DNA of 64,000 nucleotides from Moringa oleifera (taxonomy: Eukaryota > Streptophyta > Magnoliopsida > Brassicales > Moringaceae): the NCBI GenBank assembly GCA_021397835.1, contig JAJFZO010000049.1:10049001-10113000 (forward strand), read 5' to 3'. Of this stretch, positions 12,262 to 25,200 are shown piece after piece. Position 1 is the stretch's first letter. Every line of letters starts with the position of its first letter. Under the pieces are notes generated by a model that was not told the origin of the DNA, did not search any database, and saw nothing but the letters and a program-made list of their open reading frames with translations. The position numbers and the translations under genes were made by a program.

Positions 12262-14233
12262 GTTTTGTGTGATGATCCCATCCTATTGTTATTGTGGAAA
12301 CATCCAATAAGAGTTGGACAATTGAGTGCGATCAGTCTGCAAGGAATCACCAGGACAGTTCTTTAGTACGGATCTGATCCTGCTCCCCGATGCTGCTGTC
12401 AAGACCTTGAAAGTCCATTTGATGTCAAATATATATGTAGTTTGTTGTTATCACATTGTTGTTCAAAAATCATTTGTTACTTTAATTGCAGAGATGTGTC
12501 GTAAAAAGAATTGGGTTGCATAGTAGCTCTTTTGGCTCTGTTGTATGCTTCTTGTAAACTATTTCTACTTTGTGTGTTTGTTTGTGTATGCAGGGATTTT
12601 CAAAGAAAAAATATTGTTCTTCCTGCAAAATTTGACTGCAGTCTGTGGACGTTCTGTTCATAAGTTTGTCTGGTGGATCATGGACGAAAGATTTCCATTT
12701 CATGGAGAACTCATGAGGGTCTTGTGATACACTTTGTGGAGGACGCTCCACGTGTCCCCCAGTGTGGTGCCTCAGTTCAGCATTGGGACACTGTCCAAGT
12801 GTTATACTTTGTCCCTTCTCTAAAGAAGCTAAAAAGCAACATGATTAATTGAAACTTTTACCAGGTTGATGACATTATCCGGGGATGTCATTTCTATCAT
12901 GTTTCTTTTGGTTTGTGTTTGATTTCTTTTATTTACTGTTGGAGCAAATGCATTAAGATTGCTATGGTTTTTAACTTAGGCATTTTTGTTTAGGCCTCCT
13001 AATTGGTGTATTAGTTCTTTCTATTAAAAGCAAAACATTATACATTTATATATATATATATATTATATTAATTACTGTCTTCCAGAAGCTATATTTTTTT
13101 TTATATAAATTTGTGCAGTCACTATTTCAAGATACCTTTGTGGAATGGATGAGCAAACTTAATCTTTAAAGTTATTTTTATATCTTATTTTAAAGTGATC
13201 TCGTAAGGTTGACAATAGGTCGATTGGGTCAGGCCTTCATAGACAAAAGTTAGGTTAAGTTCATGAAATAATTCGTTGGGTTTTCCGGGCTGATGGAATG
13301 GGTAAAGCCATTCTCACTTAAAAATATGATCCTGTTACATCTGTAAACTGTCATATAGACATATACTGATGATTTTTATAAAATACTGCATCAAGTATAT
13401 TCTAAATTACTTCAAAAAATCTCTAACTTAAAAATATAAAAAAATCGATGAATTAAGAATTTTAAAATTTTGAAATATTAAATATAAAACAGATTTAATA
13501 TATTTTTATATATAATATTAAAATTAATAGAAGTAATATGCATTTCTATTTAACTATAAAATAAATTTTGATATGTAAAATAAATAATATCAATAAAAAT
13601 TTAAAATAATATAATATGCCTTTAATAGAAAATGTGAATCAATTAAATAAAGATGACTAGCTTATATAAAGGTGGTGTGAAACTTAATTTAAACAATATC
13701 AAAGTAGATATTGATAAATATTTAAGTAATCTAATTTATAATATATGATTCACATATTGTATTAATTTAATATTTATAATTTATAAATCAATAAAAAATA
13801 ATAATGAGCTATGAAATTAATTTTTTATTACAAATAAATTTTATATGTTATTGAAATTTATTAAATAAAGTATGATTTTAAATTTTAATGTGCCCAATGA
13901 ATTCAATTCATTATATGAAGCACTCAACTTGTCCAAATAAATTAACCTGGAGATGACTTTGAAATGTTTAACAATCTCTATCTCACAAGATGACATGAAA
14001 TCACCGCTTCAATTGTCACTATATTAAATCTTCCTCTGTTCCATGAGTAAAGACTCTTCAACATAACAAAATTGTCTTCCAAATCTCTTTATAGCCATAC
14101 CATGCACTTTAACTAGAAGCAAGCAAGCAAGCTAGCAACCCATCTCCTGTTATTCCCCAATTTCATCGTTAAGCAAAGTGAAATGTTTCTCAAGTCAATC
14201 AAAGAGCCCATTTTGCAGCTCCAATTACAAAGA
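12262..14233. other. intergenic region between converging genes
   Basis: Holds the 3' UTR of the chitinase-like gene, probably to about 12.5-12.9 kb, then AT-rich DNA with a short (TA)n tract near 13046-13066. No further gene seen. Confidence 0.6.
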
Positions 14234-14300
14234 TAGAATTGGCTTTCACTGATATGAAGTATGCATGTAGAATTGGCTTTCACAGATATGAAGTATGCAT
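14234..14300. repeat. 34-bp tandem duplication
   Basis: The unit starting tagaattggctttcac and ending gaagtatgcat occurs at 14234-14267 and again at 14268-14300, with one base change (actgat versus acagat). It lies 125-190 bases beyond the PsbP stop codon and so could be within its 3' UTR. Confidence 0.9.
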
Positions 14301-14424
14301 TTATGTGGCCTGCAAATGAAACGGTATGCCAACAAACATTCATATCTCCTCAAGTTTGCTCGAAGCACGGTGCACACTCAAAAGAAAAGAAAAGAAAAAA
14401 AAGGTTTTAGTTTAAACAAGTGAC

Positions 14425-15545
14425 TTAAGCAACACTGAAAGAATTTGCAGTGCTCTCCACAAACTTTCTTGCCCCCTTAAACCACCTCTTGTCTCCAGCT
14501 TGGGCCTTGCAAATGTAAAGCTTACCATCTTTGACAGTGGCTGTAATCACAAGGTGCTTGCCACCCTCATCTCCATCAGCAGTCCGAGTCAACACTGATA
14601 TGTTGTAGTACTGTTTCCCTCCCACCACGGTACTTGAACTCTCCAATATGTTTGCTGTTGCCACCACGTTGGGGTCGAAACCACCCTGACACCAATTCAT
14701 TTTGCATCATTCAAACGGTTGGTTACAGAAAGAAACTAACAGGCCTTCTTGCTTTGCCTACTGGTATGCGGGTTTAAAAATATTCAGGAATGCTTATGAC
14801 TTTCAGGACAAATAACCCAAAATTGCCTTTAATGGATTACCTCTGAGAGGGTCTCCCCGAAGTAAGCCTGCTTTCCTAGCAGATAGTCCACCTGCAAATA
14901 TCAACACCAAGCTTATAATTTGTGCTCACAATCCTCGAAAGCACATCACAGTGAAACAGAAATATACCTTAGAGAGGAATTCCTCGGGGGAACCAAAATC
15001 TGTGATGGAATTCTTGTCAGTAGGTGTGACCATCACAGTGACATTACTGTTTGCATCAAAGTTGTCCTCATATCTCAGCACCTGACCTGGGTACTCAACC
15101 TCTTTGCTCGGATTCCATTTTGAGGGAATCGAAAGCTTGAATCCCTCCCCATTGTACGGCAGAAAGTCTGTGTTTGTTTTTGGCTTCCCGAATACATTTG
15201 CTGCAATCAACAGAATGTTGGAGCTAGCCTACACTAAATCCTCCTCAAAAAGCAAAGAAAAACAAGAAACAAAGGTCGGTAAAGAAGGTAAAAATTACCA
15301 GCTTCACCATAGGCAGCATCAGCAGGTGAAACCTTGGAGCCAATGGCTGCAGCTCCAATGAGCACAGTGAGAGCTAACCTGCGGGAAACAGCATTTCCTT
15401 CATCTTCATGGGGCGTCTGCTTCTGGGCACGGCAGACTAGCTGGGTCTTAGACACGTGGCGCGGTGACGGAGAAGACGAAGAAGACGACGATCTAGTTGA
15501 AGCAGCCAGTGCATGGTGGTGCAAGAAGCATGCAGTTGAGGCCAT
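14425..15545 (-). CDS. PSBP: photosystem II oxygen-evolving enhancer protein 2 (PsbP, 23 kDa), chloroplast
   Basis: Four exons on the minus strand, 15545-15299, 15200-14968, 14891-14841 and 14685-14425, join in phase to give 263 residues. PsbP binds the lumenal face of photosystem II and helps hold Ca2+ and Cl- at the manganese cluster. The N-terminus is a bipartite targeting peptide. A Ser-rich stromal transit part (about residues 1-50) is followed by a twin-arginine signal (RR at 55-56, then a hydrophobic stretch) ending in ADA at 75-77. Cleavage there leaves a mature chain of 186 residues beginning AYGEAANVFG, as expected for a Tat-imported lumenal protein. The mature part shows family blocks such as [44 protein letters not shown] and [15 protein letters not shown]. 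The gene appears intact. Exon 3 is only 51 bases. Confidence 0.97.
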
Positions 15546-16279
15546 TCTGTTTCTCCTGCTCCCTCCCTCTCCCTCTTTCTCTACCTAAACACTCTCTTGG
15601 GTTTTCGGGCGTTTGTTTAAGACAGGAAGGCAACATGGAAAAATGTTATGGCTCTCGTGATATGTGAATGCAATTGGCTGGTTCTGGATTTCGCGGATGA
15701 GGGGGTAGGATTAGATTTTTGATGTTGGGATAAGGTTGTAGAGGCTCTCATTGGTGCCACCTGCCCTTACGCTTTCTACTACCTCAACTGCGGTCTCACA
15801 TCCCCTTCCCGCACGAGCCCGCACCTTCAATTACGATTACACGCGTGCCGCCTTCCCATCTTCACGTCTATCTTTTCATTCTTACCAAAAGACACGTGAA
15901 GATGTGAACCATTCATAGGTTCACTACTGACCTTCATGAAATTTTACTGTCTTAATCGCTTCGCCTAATGGAGTTAGGAAATCAGCTTTTATTTGCTTGT
16001 TTCAATAAAATTAAGGCATTCTTTTTCCTAGTATCAACAGAAAATAAGACAATATGAGTATTTGAATGGATCATAACTATCAAGGGGGTTTATAAAAATA
16101 ATTGTTTGATAATTGGGATTCCAATAGAAAGAAACTCTTCCCTCAATAGCACATCTTAAAAATGAAGCAATACTAGGCCGGTCTTAAAAGTAAAATAATA
16201 GTTACTCTAAGGATATGACATTAAAGAATACAATCATATAAGAGTGTTGAAGGAAACTGGATATGGTAGAGCTCAAGTC
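15546..16279 (-). promoter_or_regulatory. PsbP promoter region, shared with the CALS7 3' end
   Basis: Only about 730 bases separate the PsbP start from the stop codon of the next gene. A perfect G-box (CACGTG) lies at 15893-15898. A GATAAG I-box core lies at 15729-15734. Both are classic elements of light-responsive promoters and fit a photosystem gene. A CT/GA-rich 5' UTR lies just upstream of the start (about 15560-15590). Element identity is seen in the sequence; their function is inferred. Confidence 0.55.
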
Positions 16280-19200
16280 TCACTTAGGTAATGTTGCTTT
16301 CTCTGCTTTCTCTTTCCTCCCAGCAAGAATCATAGAAATCTGGAGGCCTCTGCTAAAAGCTTGATTGAAGAGCAAACGGGTTTGGAACTCTGACACAAAT
16401 GGGAACCAAGACAATATGGCGATGGGCATGAAGAGGATCAGCCCCATTATGTATTCATATGCTCTGCCTAGCTCCTTCAGAGAATCCCAGAATGCCAGTC
16501 CCTTAAACAATGACCTGCATGCTTGGCCAATCTTCAAACCACAAGATTGAAAAATATGTAATCAGTATCAGAGCAAGTCTTACAAAAATGCTGAAACCCC
16601 AAATAAGTTTCCAATTACTTTTACACACATCAAAAATCCAGCAGACCCACTAAGTAATTGGTCCTAAGGGATCTATGAATTAGTTCATTTAGGCATGGGA
16701 GAATTTCTGGAACTTGGAAATAAATGAGGAACATTTGTGATGGAGGTCAACAAAATAAAAAAAAGACAAATGAATTGGTGGAGATAGTAATGGAAATTAG
16801 AAAAAGAACTATTAGTGTGCAGTGGTCAGATAAAATTTATGCAACTGTCATTAAAACATTACCTAGTATTTTCACTATCATGATTCGATAATTTTCAAAA
16901 CATTCTAAAATAATTTCATGACTAAGATGCACTAATCATTGGTTATGGATGTACCATATTGCTGAATCAGAACTACAATACTGCAGAAGTCAACTTAAAA
17001 AAATGATCCAGTTGACAAAAAATTTAATCGTATTGCACATTCTTAAAAGTTCACAGAAGTTTGAACTTACAAGAAGAATGGCCCATCCTGTAGGCAAGAA
17101 GGCAAGGAAGGCAGCAAATAAATCTGAAATGGTGAGGCCACAAACAACAAATAAGACAGTCATGACTGACATGAAGCCAAGGAACAGAAGTGCCTTGAGA
17201 ATCCTGAACATCAACTGAAAATCGGTACCAAATCTTCGTCTACCCATTGATACCATCTGCAGCAATGTAGAAAATATACAGGAAAAAAATACTAGTGAAT
17301 ATGCCTGCCTCTCAGGGTAAGAGTGTTAAGTCCATTATATATACATAAAGACTAGTGATTACTGCAAAAGTTTAGCACGATTTATTTGAACTTCTTAAAG
17401 CAGATACACTCACAGTTGACAGTCTGCACAAACTAAATCATTTTTGAATCATAATCATTAGTTTACATTTCCATACCTTTAAAACAAGGAGAGTAGTAAC
17501 CATAACAACCCAAGAAAGGCCATATACCTACAAGAAAATTGAAGAAAAAAGTAGTAAAGACGTCAGGTGTATGTAATTAGCAAAGGATGAGCAAGAAGCC
17601 GTCTGTACATTATAGAAATTAAAAAACCATACCAGCAAATCCTTGCTGTGATGAGCAATATCAAGGTGGTAGACAATTCCATATTGGTAAATGAAGAGGC
17701 GGAATGCAAGGATTATCTCAAGGATCCTTCCCCTTATATTTGTGTATTTGAGATGTTCTTGTTCCCCATCCCACCATGATTCCCAACTTTTACCTGGTGG
17801 GATCCCAATACCACCACGATTCCCCATCCACCTTTTCCAATCCGTCCAGTCATCCACTGTCTTTTGCCACTCAAAACCAGATGGATTGAATACAAAAGGT
17901 GCAAACAACCAGGAACCAACCAGAAACCACATGGACAATGTAATGAACAAGTAAAGATTTGAACTACGATATGATTTTCCATAGACTTCATACAAGACCA
18001 ATAGTATCATCAGCTCCAGCCCCTTCACAAAGTGACTTCGTGAATATAGCCTGTAGTTCTCTGCAAATTTTGCATGGAAAACGACAAATCCACGACCAGT
18101 AGCTCGATACTTAGAACCTCCGTGCAAAATTGTCCTCCCAAAATAATGCGCTTTTGTTCCAAGCTGGAATGTGAAGAAAACAGATGCCAGCTGCAGCTGC
18201 ATAATGATAAAATCACCCAGAGCAGTGCGGAACCCTTTCTCTAGGCCAATTTCCATAACCATAGGTAGGACCATCAAGAAGCCCAACTGAAAAGCAGACT
18301 GCGTAGCAAGAGCCTCTTCAAGGGCTTTGTTCTGATGTATCCTTGGATTCTGAAGAATTTCCCTTTCCAATCCACTCATAACCATGTATAAACGTCCATA
18401 CAAGAATATGTATACAATAAGTACAGTAACCTGAAAAGATATAATATTGAGACAAACATGTCAATATGTACTACTCAATCTACAAAGTCCATGCAAGATT
18501 CCAACCAAATCAGATGTGTTTTAAGGCAATGTCAATTAACAAATTGGCCTTGCAAGACACAATTTATGTTCAATCACAAACGAGTATTGCTCAATAATTA
18601 TCTAAGTTTTCAGACCTCCTAAGTAACTGTTCCATCTATTATCAAAACCAACAAAATTTACTTCTCCATTAATAAATATTCATATTTAGGTCAAACCATA
18701 ACAACTTAACTGACCCTATCTAACATTGCTTCAGCAACTCTTTCAAGGATAGTAAAGCAAGTAGTCCTAGTGTTCAAGAAAGTACAACAAAAATGCACAA
18801 GTTATGTGTTATTTAGCAAAAAAAAAGACTGGCTGACAGGCATCGACTAGAAAAAGATGACCAAGATCTGCAAAGTCAACTATAAACTGACCTTTAAACT
18901 CTAAGATAAGGAAAACGCCATAAAATAAATCTTGTTCCTATTACTAAATACTTCATTTATATAATTACTGAAGAACTCATGAAACTGGAAAACAGCAACT
19001 TTTACCATAAATGAAGTGCTACTGATGACCATGTAATCTGTATTCCACTCCCCAAAATCAGTTACAGGAGCAAAAGACGCAAACGTAAACTGTTACCTTC
19101 TAGTTTTTTCAAGAAACTAATGAGAATAGTTTGGTTAGTGTACCATGCTACTAAAGTAGAAACCAACTGTAGTGAAATAGAATGAGAGCATTCTATAAAA

Positions 19201-22200
19201 GTCAAAGCGACGTCCAAGTCGATAAACATCACGACTCAGTGTCTGCTCTCCATTCCCGTTTGCAACTTTTGCCTCAAAAAAGGAAATCTGGTTCATCCCC
19301 ACATCACGGCCCTTTCCAACTTGGATATACTCATGATGTGTTACATATCCCCCACGGAGAGTTGAATTGAACCCTGAAGATATTAAAATAATCGACTATC
19401 AGATGATACCAACAATTGAGTTTATCTTCCAATGAATTAAAGTTACCTGCAAAAATGTCTTCGCTTAAGTTTATTATTTTTGATGCCTTGCTTATGCCAC
19501 CCCTTGTTATGTGGAAAATTCTTTCAAATATATCAGGATGACCATAATGAAAACGCACCCTGTAAAGTAGGAAAAGAATTCAGTTGAAACTGGAAAAAAT
19601 AGTGTCAGAGAATTGAGTCAGACCATATTGGAACACACTAAGCCATGTTGGACTTTGAACAGGCATAAAGATGAAACTGTTTAGATAAGGGAAAATGTAG
19701 AAGATCATCATCCACAGCAAAGCAACATAAATGTAGGACTACCTTCCAAATTATTCAAATATAATGACTTGAGTGAAATAGTGAAATATCTCAAGCCATA
19801 CTAAAAAGATAGCAAGCAAATGAGACAAATCCATGACTTGATTCATCCACCTTTTCCTTATTTTGTTTCTTCCAAAGATATTCATACATACACATTGTGC
19901 TTGGAAACTTCACCTTTACTTTGTTAACTGCACACAGCTACTTTCAAGTCCAGACAGAGGAGGATGACTTTCGCAGGCCAACAGCTAACACACAACATAA
20001 CACTTTCCAAACATGAACACCCAGTACATGTAGCTGGATAGGATTTAAAATACCCTAGACTCAAGATGCTGCACTTTGAGCAGAGCAGTGCTACACCAGT
20101 TGCGTGCAAATAATATGCATTTCAAATTTAGAAGGATTTTTTATTTTTTAAACTTTATGTTACTTTAACAAATTTCGTAATCTATAGCAAGTCTGCACGA
20201 CTTTTTGACATTAATATTTTCATGTAAGCACATAAAAAATGTATAAGCATAAGTCTAGATCACCGTGTATTGCAGCAGAAGAATACCATGTTTCAGATCA
20301 AGCAGTCCAAGATTCTAGCTAGTCAGGGTAGCAGCTACGTCTTAACTATCTGTATCCAACTATTTTTGCGCATCGGACAGAATGTAAATTCCAAGGCACA
20401 TGTTTGTGGCAAAGGGAAAGTTTGAAGCATTAATATTCAGCAGAGGAAAAGGTTGTTGCACTATATAGAATTTAACATTCCGAGGAACAAGCTACAGGTA
20501 TAGAGAAATTTTGAAGTAGAATAATCCTAGCTTACAGGACATTGATTATTAGGAGATGAAGTAACTCGTTTCTCATTAAAAATAAATAAATTAATATTAC
20601 GAGATGAAGCATGGAAATCCATTGATCAATCTGCATTTTCAGTTAACTTACAGATAACAATAACAAAACATGAAGGCACTGAAGGATAAAGCTAAAATTC
20701 CTTAAAAGAACCATATAGCTCAAAGTGTTGCTTGCTTTCGCCTTCCTTCTATTCTTTTCTTTTCTTAGTTAGGCCTAAAGATTTGCAAACAACTTCTACT
20801 TAGCTTAAGCAAGTTGTTATGTATGTAAGCTAAACAATATTATAAGATAAAGAACAAGGACATTACTTTAATCATTCATGGTCTTCTAACCCCCTACTGC
20901 CGGGAAGCCAAGCAGCCTAGTGAAATAGCCAACTTCTGCATCTTATGGCAGCATATTAGTACATTTTCATTGACCACTAACACCAGCCCAAAGTCTTTAG
21001 TCACAGCAAGATGATAGTAAAAATTATCGTCATGCTTGAAGGGGACCTTATTCACAAGATTCCAGCTCGAGCAAAGAATCAAAACTGTTAGCATCAGGAA
21101 CTAGCAGAGCAATAATTGGCAACTAAAGAAAGGGATGACTAGCTAAGCTAGTGTTGATGCCTTTCAGAGAGTATAGGATACTAGTTTCTTTCCTTTCTAA
21201 TTTTCCAACTTGCATTTAATTTTAGTTTTAGCAAGAAGAGATAGAATAAGATATAAGCCTCTTTTTTAATTAGGTAGATATTTCAACCAATAAGGGTAAC
21301 TGGAAATTCTCTTGTAAATAAGGATTGTAGAGATCCTAACCACAACTTCCTAACTATACCTATAAAAAGGTGGCACCACTTTGGTAAATTTTGTAAATAA
21401 AATTGCTTATATGCTCATTAATTTATTTTTATTTCTTCAAAAGAAAACAGCTTTTGATCAATAACTCCATACGGGGTAAACAACTTTAAATAAACACCAC
21501 TTAAGTACAATCTGCAAAAATCTGAAGGACCATTATTACAATTATCCTGCTCCTATATACTTGTTTAAGAACCATTGAGGCAGTAACTTTTCATTTATAA
21601 TTTTTCATGTCCTGAAATGAGATTCACCACAACATGTAAAAATAAAAATGCAAAGGTACTGATCAAATTTATAAACAAACACTTTACCCTTTCAGAGAAA
21701 AAGAAAAGGCCAACAAACCAAGGAAAAAGAAAAAAAAGAAAGGTGCAAATTAACAATAACTCAAACTGACTCAACTATCATGACAAAAGTCAATGATTAT
21801 TACAATATGAATATAGCATCTCAAGTAATCACTCAACTCAAAAGAAAAGTTAAGCGCACCTGAGAGGATTTGCCAAAATTCGTTGGCCAATTGTTACGAA
21901 ACTAGTCTCCTGATTGGACATGAACCAAGCGAGTGATGAAACACTGTAAAATGAATTTGAAGAAATAAGCATATAATAGAAAATTTGCCCCTACCAATGG
22001 AATGTTTCTTTGATGCGGCCTGTTTGAGCATGAAATTTGATAAATATGTTATAAAAACTAATTAGAAAGTAAGATATTGAGGCTGACCTTCCAGTAAATA
22101 TATGCTCCCTTAGACCCAAAATTGTAGGTTTCCGTTTGCCACTATGATCTTTTAGAAATTCCTCCAATACATTTCTCATTTTAAAAGCTTCCTCATAGTA

Positions 22201-25200
22201 ATTGTCCTGAAAGCAAATAAGAAAGGAATACAATGACTTTTTCTGCAATGTATTTCATAATAAGCAAGAAGCAAAACCTGCCTGATTCATGTCTATGGTC
22301 TGCAGGGCTTCACCCCGAGTGAAAATGATGGCATGGTTTTGATTTTCAGGTTTTCCTTCACCAATATCTGTTGGAGGGCCAGGAAGCTTGATCCGGTAAA
22401 TTTCCTAGTAAAGCAGAAAATAAACCATAAGTGATCTTATAAGCAGATTTTAACAAGAGGAAAACAAAGTCTACAGACCAGCAGTTTTATGATTCATCAC
22501 TTCCTAATTAATTTTGATCTAGATTAAACAAGGCCCCTGCCTGCCCTATATTGGGAAGGCAAGCGACATTCCTGTTATAGTTACATGTTTGAAGGTGTCT
22601 ACAATAGGCAAACAGGAAATAACAGTTGAAAAGAAATGCTGACATCTATATATAAGATTTGGCATATAGGCATGGTCACATCAATTTAGTTTGGTTATAT
22701 GAATTCTGAGTCATTTTGCTCTAAGTTTTCACCATAATCCTCTTAAATTTATGTTCCATTTGGCAATTTCCTATTCCTGGAAGCAGTTTCAATATGCTTC
22801 CTATCACTTACAAATGGAAAACTGACTGCATATGGGAACCATTAAAGTTAATTGTCTTCTTTAACCTTACCTTACTTCCAAGCTTCTTACAAATGTAATA
22901 ACTAATTTTATTTCTGGCTCATAGTTGGAAGTCCAACACCTGCATTTTTTGTTAGTTAATTTGCTGAATATTATGCTGTGCAAGAGGAGGGTAATTGAGG
23001 AAGCTACCTTTCCCAGGTTTTCTAGTGCAATGCTCTTAAACCACTCAATCCACCTGCATTCTTATTTAGGTCATAAAGGACTTTAGTCTTGCTCATACTT
23101 ACTTTGATTCCAACGCATTTGTGCATTCCTAATTTTTTTTTTTAGATTTTTTATTCTGCTTAACTTTTTACCAATAGAAACTACATTATAAAAAATATAT
23201 GCACCAGAGGTACTGGTAAGATGTCCAGAGTAACTCAACAAATTTTCCAGACAGTGGTTCATGATTTTAGTGCAATAAATCTAATTGGAGTACACTCCTG
23301 TTCTTCTTGCTTAGTCTTGAGTTACAGAGAGTATTCAAGTAAAGAACTACTCAGTTTCAAGAAATGGCATAAAGAGTAGAGACATCAATAGAGGAAAAAC
23401 TATGACCTTGGAACAATACAATCAATCAAACTGGAAGGAAAGAAATATAGGTTGAGGCAGAGTAATATCTAGGCAGCGGAAGCCATTAGAAATTGTATCT
23501 CAGAGGAAGTACGTACAAACTTATTGACTGAGACAGGTATATGGGGTCTAAACCTGCAAATACTCCTAAGAATCCTAATTCAGAAAACGGGTCAGACATT
23601 ATGCAGTTTGCGGTCTAGAAGAAAGAGCGGCCTCATATGCTGATACGAAGAAGACCTAATATCAACATTGCTGTTGGACCCGTTAGTCAGTTTATGAAAA
23701 ATCCTAAGCAAGTCACTGAGATGCATTTTGTCATATTTTGAGGTATGCCGAAAGATCTATTGGCATGGGAATAAGAAAAAAAGTTTGATTGATTGAGAGA
23801 CGAACAGAAGTGGCCAGATCGAGTCTTGAGGTTAAGTATCATGCTGTGGCTCATATTACATGTGAACTTATGTAGTTGAAGAATCTTACGACTGTGATTG
23901 ATGTTGGATGAAGAAACCTACGATCTGTGTTTTCTACAAGCAGCCGAGAATCCTATATTACAGAGTGCAACAAGCATACTAGAGTGGATGGTCATTTTAT
24001 TCAAGAAGTAGCCATGGGAGGTAATGTTGCTATTCCATATGTTAAGTCAAGAAATCAACTTGGTGATACTTTCCCCAAAGAAATTTGTTAAAGAGTCTAT
24101 TTTCACCTTTTTTTTTTTTTTCCAAAGCTTTGAATTTATAGGTATCCATGCTCCAGCTTGAGAGGAAATGTTAGAAAATAAATGTAGTTCAGTAATTTAC
24201 ATAGAGGTGTATGTAGTGTTTAAAGACATTTACTACACTCTCCACAGTTCAATGTGAAATAAAAGTTCAGATTTCTTCCTTTTTCTGTTCACCTTTCTAA
24301 CAATAACTGAAAAATTAACATTTATATCTACACTAAAGACAGTTTTCAACATTTAGAATAAAACAGTTTCAACAACAAATAATAGCATGTATAAAAACAA
24401 ACACTAATGCAAACATCAAGAAAGATGACTGTTGTTAAATGATGAAAAAAAAGAAAGACAGGAAAGAGCTAAAGCCAAAACGAAAAGAAAAAGGTGTAAA
24501 TGTAATAAGTTTGATAAGTTAAAAAGAGGGAGCATCAAGTCAAAGTTACCCTCTTCTTTCTTTCTACTTAAATTATAATGAACTCCACAATTCTTTTCAA
24601 AATAGAACAGAGATATCCAAATTTTGGTATGATTTGAGAAAATTAATGTATGAAATTCCGAGTGACTCAACAGCATTTTCACAATTTGGCATATCAATTC
24701 TATTTTAACAAGTTCCACATCTAAATGATAATAGTTACCCATACCTCATCTAACTTTTCGCCTCCCTTAAGAAGAACAGAATAAAAGACCTTTTGAAGTT
24801 TTCCATTCACTGTTTCATCCCTTTCATCTACGTAAGCAACCCGTAGAGATGGATACCTATACAGTTCGCACATAATTAAAGGTGACCAAAAACATTTCAC
24901 ATTTGCAAAGAAATCTGGATTAGTTACCAGACAATGACTTACTTTAGCATGAGTTGTAGAATATTATTGTAGCAACTTCGGTCGCGACTATCACTGGACT
25001 TTTTCTGATTACCATAGACCTGACAGGAGACAACATAGGTGAACTTCAAATCTGCCAGAGCTCGTGCACGATCAAAAAAGGCTTGTTGATCCTCAGATAA
25101 CTCCATGTTCCGGTAATCATTTAAATTAGCTGCAAAGAAACCAGCGAATAGCTTTAAAACAACAAATACTTTCAACTTCCACCACATCAAAGTGTTATAA

